Source: Neckera pumila
Taxonomy: Eukaryota > Streptophyta > Bryopsida > Hypnales > Neckeraceae
DNA length: 64,000 bases
Assembly (NCBI GenBank): GCA_963969595.1
Contig: OZ018414.1
Location: forward strand, 16,289,660 to 16,353,659
Direction of reading: 5' to 3'
A model generated the notes under the pieces. That model searched no databases and was not told where the DNA came from. It saw nothing but the letters and a program-made list of their open reading frames with translations. The position numbers and the translations under genes are program-made. Below, one piece after another: positions 1 through 13,800 of this stretch (the first letter of the stretch is position 1; every line of letters starts with the position of its first letter).

Positions 1-26
1 AATTGGAATATCAGAGTGTTAAGGGA

Positions 27-2061
27 TTAACTCCTAAAGATCCATGAACTAGAAATTGACAAATACTCACAAAACTACAAAAAGTCAACATTCTTAAAAA
101 AAGGGCTATTAACTAGATTTTATTCATTTTTTAGAATTTGTAGCTGTATGATCTGATTTTGACTGTTATAAGAAACACACACAAAAAAAATTTGAATCTG
201 AGGGTAATGTATGTATGAGAACAAAGCCTACAAAGTGGCTAGCAAAATATTTTTTTCAAAAATGCTTGGGCTTTTCACAATGTGACTTTGCTGGGGTTTT
301 GAGTCCAAGAACTCAAGTTTTGTTTGCAAGGAAATTTAGTGACTTCATTTATGAATTGAGCTTTATGTTAAGAACTAAAAAAAAATTCAAAACAAAACCC
401 AATTGGGGCCCTAGAACTTTATTTGTTTCCCTACTCTAAGAAAAACTATGAGGAAAAAAGCCCAAAATTTGATACTCCATTTATTATTAATGGAGTTATG
501 CCTATATTTCCTTTGTATTTTAGAAAGAAAACAATAATATTATTCAAAAACCAAGGGAATACCATTGTAGATACCCAAATTTCTTAAAATCCATATTGAC
601 TTGCAACGAGCTTTAGGGATTTAAAAAATCCCAATTTTGAATTTTAAGAAGCCAATGACTATGAATACATGTTGTATGAGTTATTAATTCTCATAAGCTT
701 GAGGTAGTCAATAGAACATTTAGTTACACTCTACTAGTGTAAAATTCACTAAAGTATCAATTATAAGGAAAGCAAGGAATCCAAAAAAACAAGCGTATTA
801 GGCTATAGATGCATTTCACATGTACGTAGTACATAATTTTGTTGTAAAAAAATTTAGTTAGTCTATCTTGAATCCAAATTTGGACTCATTGAAGAAAAGT
901 TATCCTAGAATGATCCTCATGAGGATTATCACATATTTCATCAACCATACTTATAAGTGTGGTGAATGTAAGGTAGGAGGTCCTAAAAACATTTCTTTTA
1001 AGAATTGATTTAGCTTTGGGGAGGACTTGCACACCTCAAAAGCATTTTTTTTAAGTAATTTTTTCTCCAATACAAGTTGCATTGACTTCAATTTCATTTG
1101 TATTTTTTGGACACTTGCCGGTGGAACTAGTTATAAATTTTTGAACTTGAAATGACGTAGGGCTCTAAAAACATCTCCACCCTCAAATGTTTACTATTGG
1201 TAATGTAGTATATGAAGAGTGTAATATGTACGTCTATATTAAAAAATGTTTTGAGAGTCCGCTTTGTTTTAGGACCTCCTACCTTATCTACCCAAATAAA
1301 TTTGATTGTTTTTCTACTATTTTTAGAAGATCTTCCAAGCATCTTCTTCATGTCAAGATTTTTTGGCCTGGAAACATCTAATTTGTGTCAAGCTTTGTTG
1401 CTTTGTTGATTTATGCAATTCAAATAAATATTGCAAAAGCAATGAGGCTTTTTTGGTTTGAAAACAAACTTGGGTAGTCTCGGCAACTAAGAAAATTTCA
1501 CCTTCTATTAAATATAGAAGGTATATGATTTTACAAGTATGTGTTTATATAGAAAATATACTATAACATTCTCAATATTTTAGCATGGACCTACATACTT
1601 CAACAATTAAAGATAGAATTGAAAATTTCAAAATACAGAAAATGATTTTTAAGATAAAAGTTTTAGTTTGCGTGTAGGTTTGATTTTCAAAGATTCCGTA
1701 CCTAGCCGCAAACTAAAACTCCTCATAAACCTCATCTCATTAATATAACACAGAATGATTCAAAACTTCCCATGTATATATAAATCTAGAGAACCAATTT
1801 GAAATTTTTATTTTAAGAAAAAAATGATTTTTAAGAAGTTTTGTGAGTTGCTCAAGTTGCCCATCAAAGAATGAAAATTACATATCATGCAATAACTTTT
1901 TAACCTTGTAGTCAAAAATGAAAATTGTTGTGCCTTAAAGCTATTCCTTGGCACATATTGTATGATATTTTAAAAGAAATAAATAAAAATTCCATTTGTA
2001 GTGAGCTGCCCAAAATTGCTATGTTGCCAAAAAAGACGATGCTTGGACCTTTAGGGATTAA
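27..2061. mobile_element. TIR element of the TTAACC(C/T)CTAA family, with a nested MITE
   Basis: The left end reads TTAACTCCTAAAGATCC. The right end, read on the other strand, gives TTAATCCCTAAAGGTCCAAG, so the two form an imperfect terminal inverted repeat. The last 450 bp (about 1,620-2,061) resemble 27,350-27,915, which ends in the same kind of terminus, with shared blocks such as CAAACTAAAACTC and TGAAAATTGTTGTGCCTT. A different MITE sits inside at 971-1,285. No transposase frame is visible, so this is a non-autonomous or decayed copy. The element limits are inferred from the termini and no clear target duplication was found. Confidence 0.5.
971..1285. mobile_element. MITE, GGTAGGAGGTCC family, copy 1
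   Basis: The element begins AAGGTAGGAGGTCCT and ends with the exact reverse complement, AGGACCTCCTACCTT. A second copy lies at 24,568-24,895. The two share termini and internal blocks, including the GTTGAA/CTTGAA...TAGGGCTCTAAAA stretch and TTTGGGGAGG near the left end. It is about 315 bp and has no coding capacity. The superfamily is not clear because no convincing target-site duplication is seen. Confidence 0.75.
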
Positions 2062-2499
2062 ATATTACAATAAATACACAATGTCATGATTTTTGTCAAA
2101 ATTTCATCTACATCTTGCAAGTGGTTACTTTTAATCCATATTTTTGTGTTTCATCCACCTGGTGTTGTAATGGAATTGTTTCCTTCAATACAATGATATA
2201 ACATTATAAAAATTATATTTTTTTAATGTTCAAGCCATTAAACTTTTTAACCCAATCGATATTTTTCTAAATACTCATTTGCTGTTCTTGAAGAACATTG
2301 ATGACCGTTCTCCAAGTAAGAAATTAATTTCTGTTCTTCAATTTGAACAACTTAGCCTAATTGAGTTTGTTTGCACTCGTAGAAATTTGGTCTTAGAGCA
2401 CCACTGAAAGCATCAGAGTTTGATGCCAAAAGCCCATATAAGCACCAAGCCCTGCTAGTCAGCACTCTCACTGATACTCCAAGACTACATTAAATAGTG
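2062..2499. other. Intergenic DNA, no gene seen
   Basis: AT-rich sequence between the first TIR element and a short tandem repeat. No frame, RNA gene or repeat could be supported. Confidence 0.6.
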
Positions 2500-2549
2500 C
2501 AATTAGGTTGCCTTGACAATTAGGTTGCCTTGACAATTAGGTTGCCTTA
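2500..2549. repeat. 17-bp tandem repeat, three copies
   Basis: The unit CAATTAGGTTGCCTTGA is present three times head to tail. The first two copies are identical and the third changes only at its end. Confidence 0.93.
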
Positions 2550-3203
2550 TCCCAGAGAAGTTACCTCATGTTACAATATCACTCATGGCTTGTCTAGATG
2601 GAGGCACAAGCCATTCTCTAATCCCGAGCCATGAATCAGTGTACCAACCCATGTAGTACACATGTTTCTCCACATCTCTGCATCTTTCTAGAGTAACTCA
2701 AATATTGATATAGTGTAGAATGTTGAGATATTAGTCTAGGTGACATTAGAAAGAATTGGAGCCCTCAAAGGAGCTGTGAATGAGGAAAATAGAGGAACAA
2801 AGGCCGGATTTTTTTTTTTTTTTAATTTTTTTTTTTTTTTTTTAATTTTTTTTTTGCCCACCAGCAAATTGGAGGGCCTAGACAGCGGTGTACAGTGCAT
2901 TTTTTTAATTTTTTAAATATTTAAAAAAATATAAAATAATTAATTTAAAAAAAATCAAAATTACAAAATTTCACAATCTAATGTAGCACCATGGCCACTA
3001 CATCAGCATGCTAATTTGAGAAATTTTATTTTATTCTTATTTTATTCTTATTTTAATATTTATTTTAATATTTTTTATTATTTTTATTATAATATTATTA
3101 TTATATTAATATTATATTATTTTTGCTATTTTTAATTCTTTTGATTCCTATTGATCCATTTCAGTTATTTAATTTACTAGAATTAATCATAATTCATAAA
3201 ATG
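2550..3203. repeat. Low-complexity T-rich and AT-rich tract
   Basis: Long T runs broken by AATT lie at about 2,810-2,855. They are followed by almost pure A/T sequence to about 3,130 with short TTATTTTA-like repeats. No gene is supported. GC-richer scraps at 2,857-2,900 and 2,985-3,010 may be remnants of repeats. Confidence 0.8.
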
Positions 3204-3553
3204 TGTGCAATGCAAGACTAGGAGCGAGAGGTTTGAAAAAAAATATAAAATGAAATTTTGTGGAGCACCAAAACTAGGTAGTAATGGAGTTTGGTATTGT
3301 GTTTCTTTTGTACTATTCATAGTTAAATTTTCCTCGGCACCATTGTTACAACTAGGAACAACCTTTACAATTAACTCTACTACTGTACAGGGTGTTTCTT
3401 TTTTACTTTCTAGTGCCAAATTGCACTAGAAAAAATAATTTGGCTAAAAAGTGACAAATACCCGTGAAGTTCTTCGCCATAAAACTTCAAATTGAAAAAA
3501 AAATCTTGGATGAAATTATTAAGTCTAGTGGATGAAAATAGAATTATAGATAT

Positions 3554-3590
3554 GTGATATGTGCCAATGTGATATGTGCCAATGTGATAT
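3554..3590. repeat. 15-bp tandem repeat, 2.5 copies
   Basis: The unit GTGATATGTGCCAAT occurs twice exactly and a third copy stops after GTGATAT. It lies about 150 bp upstream of the glutamate dehydrogenase remnant. Confidence 0.9.
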
Positions 3591-3743
3591 TTTTTGTCTA
3601 ATATGTGGATGAATGTTGAAATTTGGAACACCTCTATAACATTTTTCATCGCCGTTTTGACAGTTGGCATGAAAAATGAAAAAAAGCCCCTGCTACAGTA
3701 CAACAAAAAAGTTTCGGCAAATTCTTAGTCCAAATTTGAATGG

Positions 3744-6870
<3,127 letters not shown>

Positions 6871-7676
6871 AAACCATACCATCCAAAACTGCAAATGGTT
6901 TCATTTTGATGCAATATTTTTTGGGGTTGAACTAAGAAACTGCATATTTTGACATCCTCATAGTCCCAGATAGAACAAGCACATGCAAAACTCTTTACTA
7001 AAAGTCGGACAATCTCCATCAATTGCTGTTTCAAAATGAAAATGTATCCTTTTCAGGCCTCATTTACTTCCGGGCCGAGATTCTTCAGAAGATCGGCATG
7101 AGGAAACGCATCTTTATCAACAAGACTATTTGTCCTCGAACTCTAGGAAGCTAAGTTTCACAATAACTACATCACAGTTGACAACTCCAAAATTATGTTC
7201 AAAACACTCTGTGAGAGTTGAAAGGCTCGGGAAGATCATTGGACATGATATATATTATGCGAAGTTATCCTCTGTTGAAGGAAAACAATCCTGAGACGAA
7301 CATTTAGTCCAATTATTTTCGCTGGATTGAACTTTTTTTCAGAGGTTGGAGACCAATGCATGGGTCTTGATCGTGCGTCACAATTGTCCATTTGATCTTC
7401 AATGTTATTGTCAACTTAGGTATGCTTCAACTACTTGGTGGAAGGCAAGACTATTTTGGGACTATCTCATGCAGAGAACTTGTGAAATAGACGTTGCCAA
7501 AGAATGATCTAAGGTGTGGGTACGTATTGAACTCTTGCGGTCTTGACACTTTCCACGTTTATTGTTTTGTTCTTTGAATATGAATATTGCACCAAAGTGA
7601 CTGGTCTTTGTTGCCTTCTGGGGATCTGTGATCCACATACTATACCTTTCATGGAAGTTCATGCTTTTTCTTCATA
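6871..7676. other. Intergenic DNA, possible 3' remains of the GDH pseudogene
   Basis: There is no convincing frame. A short stretch near 7,070-7,110 (AEILQKIG) vaguely resembles a downstream glutamate dehydrogenase exon. Otherwise nothing could be supported. Confidence 0.45.
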
Positions 7677-7867
7677 GAGTAGAACCTCTCTTAGTGTATA
7701 ATATGCAGTAAGAGAGGTAGTACTTTGAAGCATTTACTTGTGAACAATAGTTGGAGGCCCCATAATGAGAGGCCATGTTAGCCAGTGTTCAATGCAAAAC
7801 CTCTCCTAGTGCATAAACCTCTCTTAGTGCATAATCCCCAAACTATGCACTAAGAGAGGTTCTACTG
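7677..7867. mobile_element. pogo/Emigrant-like MITE with TA target duplication
   Basis: The 191-bp element has a left terminus GAGTAGAACCTCTCTTAGTG and a right terminus, read on the minus strand, CAGTAGAACCTCTCTTAGTG. Over 24 bp they differ at two positions. TA flanks both ends (7,675-7,676 and 7,868-7,869). The start CAGTA(A/G)AACCTCT matches, from memory, plant Emigrant/Lemi1 pogo-type elements. The right end contains a 17-bp perfect hairpin (arms 7,817-7,833 and 7,844-7,860), and an extra partial terminus lies just inside it. There is no coding capacity. Confidence 0.78.
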
Positions 7868-8394
7868 TACATTGTAGCCGTTGAAAGCATTTTACACAAG
7901 TGCTCTTACATGACAATAAGTATTTGACAATGTAGCTTCCTAAGAAGGCATTGCATCTTGCTGAGTACAGATAGATTCTTGGCAGATGAAGGCAACAAGA
8001 GTGAGCATGAAGCCATCACTGTATTAAGAATAATGATTGTTTGCTTTTTTTAAGAAAAAAATAGCACACTCCTCGAAGTGTACCAACCCAGTTGCCAATT
8101 CATATAGATCTTGCCACATGTCCTGAAGTACCATGTACCAGTACTGTACAACACACTCCATTGGCGTCAAGTGAAGGGAATTAAAAAAAAGGATGAAGGC
8201 CAGGAAAAAAATAATTGCTTTCAAAGAGGTGCCGAAAATGAAAAATTTGTTAAGCTAAACCACCTTCTTCATACTATAATTTTCAGTAACAAGGATCTCA
8301 TACATCACTAACACATCTCTTTCGGAGTCCTGACCAAATTTGAACAAGAGCATACTCAAAAAAAAGCAATTGCCGGACACAATAAGGTCAGGGT
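7868..8394. other. Intergenic DNA, no gene seen
   Basis: AT-rich spacer downstream of the F-box locus. Short open frames here have no recognisable motif or codon bias, so none is called. Confidence 0.6.
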
Positions 8395-9194
8395 TTAATA
8401 TGGTCCCTGGGAAGCCCTTCGTAGAACTTCCACCCATCTGCCTCCGTCAAGGTTGTAGCTATAAAGGCTCAACATCTCATTTCCATCAGGGTTTGCAAGG
8501 ATTGAATTGACCATAAATACAGTTTGATGAAAGAGTGTGGCGATCCGTTTCCATTGTCTCGCATCATTTGATGAATTTGTTAACATCTGCCAGTCATTGA
8601 AGAGAGCATCATGTACGTACACCCTTGGGAGAGGATTCCCTGCAGGAAAAGAAAGGGATTTGATGAGAAAAACTTTATAGCTAAGGGTGTCCACAGAAAT
8701 CAAAGGATAAGACATGGGAATGCGGAGGAATTCAGGGGGGACTGGTAGTGACCTCTTCATCTTTGTAACCGGATCGGAGATGGTTATAGTAAAATAGGGG
8801 TCCTTGCCTCCAGTTGGAGTCAGTTCTCAAAGAAGGTCTTCTTCCATATTCACATACGACCTTCAATCTCACAAGTCCAAGCCCTAGGAAGCTCCATATC
8901 CGGAATTGAATACCACCGCCTTGCATCACCATCAAGAAAGCTGAATGTCCTTGGAACAAGAGGCCCAAGAAAAACCCGAGATTCAATACAACGTTGAGTC
9001 CATATGAACAAGTGCATATCGTTTCTCCCGTTTAGATCACAGAGATCGTGGACACTTGGCTTGCCAATGAGCTCGTGCCATACCTTGCAGGCCAAACGCA
9101 TTCTGCACAAAATGAGCGTAGATAAGAAAGAAAGCTTGAGCTCAATGATCTCCACCGGAAGCTCGGAGTCACAAAGGCCATTCCTTGAATCCAT
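8395..9194 (-). pseudogene. F-box protein locus with disrupted frame
   Basis: The first 114 codons (9,194 to 8,850) start with an F-box, SELPVEIIELKLSFL...RLACKVWHELI at about residues 9-45. That domain binds SKP1 in SCF ubiquitin ligases. The next part (FIWTQRCIESRVFLGPL..., DGDARRWYSIPDMELP) is typical of the F-box/kelch-like associated region of plants. The frame stops with TGA after EIEGRM. Protein-like sequence resumes one frame over (NMEEDLL, then ELTPTGGKDPYFT after another TGA). It runs on as DPVTKMKRSLPVPPEFLRI and ends RASQGPY at 8,395. This is one frameshift plus one stop, and no good splice pair bridges them. An unusual small intron or sequence error cannot be excluded. A substrate cannot be predicted. 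Confidence 0.65.
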
Positions 9195-10804
9195 GGCGTC
9201 CTTTGGCGTTTTCCAATTTACACAAACGTATCAACTCACCTAATTCAACCACAACCAAGAGAGCAATGAAATTTTTTAAAAGTGTTCATGATGTGTACAA
9301 AGATCCTGCCCTAAAAGCATCCAAATGCGTAAAACTGTCAAAAGCAACAAGGGCAACTATCTCTTTAAGTGTCATCAACTGACACTCATCTACTTGCTTT
9401 TTGAGTCTTTTTTGTGATGAGAGGCTTTGACATGATCCTCGCTTCAAACATTATGTTTATCTTGGGTTAAAAAGTTGCAACTCTCAAGTCGAAAAGTTTG
9501 AACACTTAAGTTAGTTTTCGTTCCACTTAAAACACAAGACCACCATCCAACTCTGTGATGGATCAAAATAGCACAACTTACTAACAAATACCTCGGTCCC
9601 AACTAATGTCCCCATTACATGAGTAGTGAATAATCAGTTCATTTAGGGTTCCACGTTGGGCTTCAAAAAGCTGGTCTGAGTGACACCTAGACTACATACC
9701 TTTGTAAGAAGGGAGACTCTAGTCCACAACAATTTTAGTGGGGGCGACCACTACAGCTTAACGGTTAACTCAAGTACGCTTATCCTCCTAGGTCTTTAAA
9801 AAAGGATCACTTTGCCTTTTTCTTCAAACATGTTCAGCTTTGATTTAAAAGTTAGAACTCCATTGAAGGTTTAAGTTTGTAGTTCTGCGATAGTTCACTT
9901 CTACTACAAAATCAAAAGCGCCTTCGAAATCCCTCGTAATTGACCAATCTGTTTAATAAACATGCTTACCTAGCTACAACTCAATCCTTAAACTACTACA
10001 AGACAAGAACAAGAAAGTTAAAAGTCGGATTCACAGTTAATTAGAGGTCGTGCACGAATTAACTTAGAACCAAAACCTCAGAACTCCTAAATATGGTGAA
10101 CTCAAGCTGTAAATTAGTTAAGTTGCACTACAAACATTCCGGACGTCTAGTTATATGAGATTCTACAACTTCCGTGAATTCTGCATTTCTTAATTTTTTT
10201 TAGTTTTCTTCAACTCTCAAAACTAATATCCTGACGTCCAAAGATTGAAGTTACTTATTCACACATGCGTAAGGTATTCTTTAGGCCGCATACTGCAGTT
10301 TCAACATTCAATACCAACTACAATTGTCAATAGATGCCTTCATTTCCTATCTTGGACCATTCAGTCAAAGAATGTGCATACCTGCTTTCGTAGAAGCATT
10401 TTTTTGTAAAGGAGCTCGCTTCCCACGCCACAGCAATGGTCTAGAGCACAGAGAAAATTGTGAAAGGAAGACTCTCCTTAGACATGGTTTTGGTCGAGTC
10501 AAAAAGTAATATATTTTGATCCACCATTATCAACAACTAGTTACACAACTATAGTTTTCAAGATGCGCAATAAAAGCCCAGCATTTATGCAAGATAACGT
10601 TGCTAAAGGAGTGGACGATTCTGATAGGTACCAGATGTAACAGCAGCAAGTTTGGAGCAATGCCTCGCCGCTCTTCTGGTACGGAGAAAGTTCTGCCAAA
10701 TTCAAAGCTTCGTTGCACTTTCATTCCGTCATCACTGGGACGAGGCCTTTGTGCTGTAGACTCCAAGCACGGTATCCATGTTTCCATGCACGGAGATGCC
10801 TCGG
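9195..10804. other. Intergenic spacer, no gene seen
   Basis: About 1.6 kb between two minus-strand genes: upstream of the F-box locus and downstream of the large coiled-coil gene. The 3' UTR of the coiled-coil gene probably occupies the last few hundred bases. No conserved frame or RNA gene is supported. Confidence 0.6.
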
Positions 10805-13800
10805 CTATGATTGAACAGCAATGGCGTCGCCTCGTTTATCGGATTGCCCCAAACTCGCTGCACCTGATCTGCGACTTACATTCACGTGGATCCGGCCAGC
10901 CTCGAGACGAATATTGGTCTTCTGCAAATTTTTGGCACGCTGGTCCACTGACATATATGGGCCCATTCGTTCTGCCACAGTAAGTGCCTGTCCTGGAAAT
11001 CGACCCTCTTTGAAGGACAAGGATTCTCGTGGATACGACTTCAGCCAGTTAGCGTCTCTAGGGGGGCTCCCTCCTTGGCTAGTCATCCCAGGCTCTAATT
11101 CTGCTTCTAATTCCTTGGCTCGATCAGCCCGCTCTCTTGTCTCAGCTTTGCGCAGCTCAGAGTTTTGATTCCCTTCGTCCACATTGCGTCTTCCTCTCAC
11201 GCCAATCCGTTTCTCTCTAGCGATTCCCGCCTTGGACCGGCTTGTAGGGCCACCAGAGCGTCGTAAAGGGGATGGAGGACCTCTGCTGGAATTCCATGCA
11301 GGGTTCTCATTTAGCCGCGGTGGAGGTGATTGACTGCGGCTCTCAAGTCTATTGGTTGCGGCTCTCCTTATTGGTGGCGACAGGCTTCGTCCCCGGGGGG
11401 CTCTGGTGTTGTCGTTGTTGCAATTGGCAGCTGGCAGCTGCGGCCAGTTTGTACCCGAGTTGGAATTTTTAGTCGTTGTAAGCATACGAAAAACTTTAAC
11501 AAGCTCAGCTCCCAGTGCCCCGCATTTGTTCTCTGCCAGTGCGGCACCGTCAAGGGCTGATTGTACGCCCATCGAGACACGCTCCACCTTGTGGTCCAGT
11601 AGCCTGCTCAGAACGGAAAGATTTGGATTAATAGATTGGATTAATCGTGTTACCGTTGTTTCTAGTGCATCAGGTTTTTCACTTTATCCCTGAAAGGCCG
11701 AGTATTTATGGTTCGAAAATGCCCAATTTGATCGGTCATATAGTGAAAAATGTAATGAGTAATTGGGCTAAATTTATATATCACTAGAACCAGCGAAGTA
11801 CATTGTGTGAATTGGTCAGCAAGAAATTAAAATTGAACAAAAGAATTGCACGTATGACCTACTTAAAACAGTTTTGAGCTTCTTGATCCTTCAGGGGTTC
11901 ATGTTGTGGCTTGAAAAAACTTACTGCAGATTACTGAACGTTGCAGACGCTACGTGCTCCACACGATTTTCCAAACCAATCACACGAGCACCGGTAACTG
12001 GCTCTTGGTCACTTAAGATACCATTCTGCTCCAAGATGACCATTTTCCTGCGAAAGATGAGTTTCCAGACATCAACTGACGTCAAAGAAGATAGCTTCTC
12101 ATCTGTCGCAACAATTATGTGTTGTTAGATCCTACGACGCACCAAGAGCTAGGACATTAAAAAAACGGAAGATTTTTTTCAAGTCACAATGCTCATTTTC
12201 TGTTAGGCAGAATCGTGTCACATTCGCTAAGGTTCGGAATGTAACCTCAGTAATGCTTCAACGTTTCCTGTCAAAGAACCAATTTTTGCTTTCTCCGACT
12301 GTCCTCCATTCTGGATGTCACCTATTGTGCATTCCACAACCGCAACACGAGATTCCACCTCAGCAATTGCCTGCGCACAGAAACATTATTAGCAATTGAT
12401 TAACTCAGGTAGGAATACGGAAAAGCCGTAGCGTCTCTAAGATAGCCGCTGTAGTTTTCCGGAACGCTAGATACGCTAATATAGCACGATAGCATCAATA
12501 TCCTTCACGAAAAAACGACTTATATACTAAGTATAAATGAACCTGATATAAGTGTCAATCTACAGTTGAGAAAGCACAGGTCAATAGCACCTGGCAATGG
12601 CTATGGTCATGATTCTCAACTCGGTCCTGGAGGTCTCTGAGATCTCTTCCAAGTTCTTGTAAACTGGCATTGGAATGGGCCAACTCTTTCAAGCTTTCTG
12701 TTTTCGTCTCAGCTAGTCGAGAACTGATTTCGGAAAGACCCTTATCACAAGCGAAACCCTCAACTCTCTCCTCCAAATGTTCCAATTTGCAGGATATGTT
12801 ATCTACAATTCGGGCTGCTGCGTCATATTGAGGAAGAAATAGGTTGACAGTTTTCTCAAGTGTACAGGTATTCGACCGTACTTCTCCAACAGAGTGGATA
12901 AGGTCAGTCTGAATACCCTCGGACCTCTTCAATCTTTTACGCAATTCCGTTTGTTCTGAGGAGGTTTCAGTCACTCTCTCCTCCACAGTTCGAACAACCT
13001 GAGATGGATTTGTCTAATAGGTCAACTCTCAACTATTAAACTTGAGATGATAAAAGGAGAATAACTCAGAGATACTACCTGTAAGCACAGCAACGATTGA
13101 GAGCTCACATAGCATGTGCTATACCCTAAGACCTAAAAGACAGAGAAGGGAAAACACCCAATGGATAAGAAATGCTTTCAATTCTCTTAATGCCTAAGTC
13201 TAAATCCATTCGGCTTAAAGTTCTCCTTGCGGAACGATGAATTGCGTAGACATTGACCTGATTGAGCTGCTTTATGTTAGCTGACCAATCCTTTTCGTCT
13301 CGCTCATTCTCGTGCTGTTTAAGTCGTTTCTTCTCGTCACGGTAGTTGGTTGTCAAGTCTTGCAGATGTTCAACAGTTGCCATGAGACTACTCAGTTTCT
13401 CTTCCGTCTGTACCAAGGATACCAGAATCGTTACCTTCAACGAGAAAGTCGGAATATTCGAATAGAAGAGGATGGAAAATAAACAACTAGAAAACATGGC
13501 GGAGATCTAAGGACGGATTGAACCACTTCATTCTCAAATTGAAATGGTAGATAGATGACCTTTAAGACATAGCATTCTAGGTCGAGTGGAGTAGAAAGGC
13601 CCGACAGCTGCCGGAGGTGCTCATTGCCCAGTACCCCTTCCGCTATTTCTCTTGCTTTGTCGACCTCTTCATTCATTGTGTGTTTCCAGGTAGCGATGGC
13701 AACTTCCAGTTCTTCGCTGATACGGTCTTGCACTTCCTGACTATGTTGCGAGCCAAGTCCACGCTCATGCTCCAGCTCGTCCTGAACGACGTCGTTTTAG

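Noticed and set aside
3204..3427. GTGCAAT...ATTGCAC pair that might bound a small MITE, with an open frame inside
   Set aside because: The outer repeat is only 7 bp perfect and about 13 of 17 imperfect, with no target duplication and no second copy; chance is likely.
11272..11693. Plus-strand frames opposite the last exon of the coiled-coil gene
   Set aside because: They are shadows of the minus-strand coding sequence, which has splice sites and continuity with other exons.
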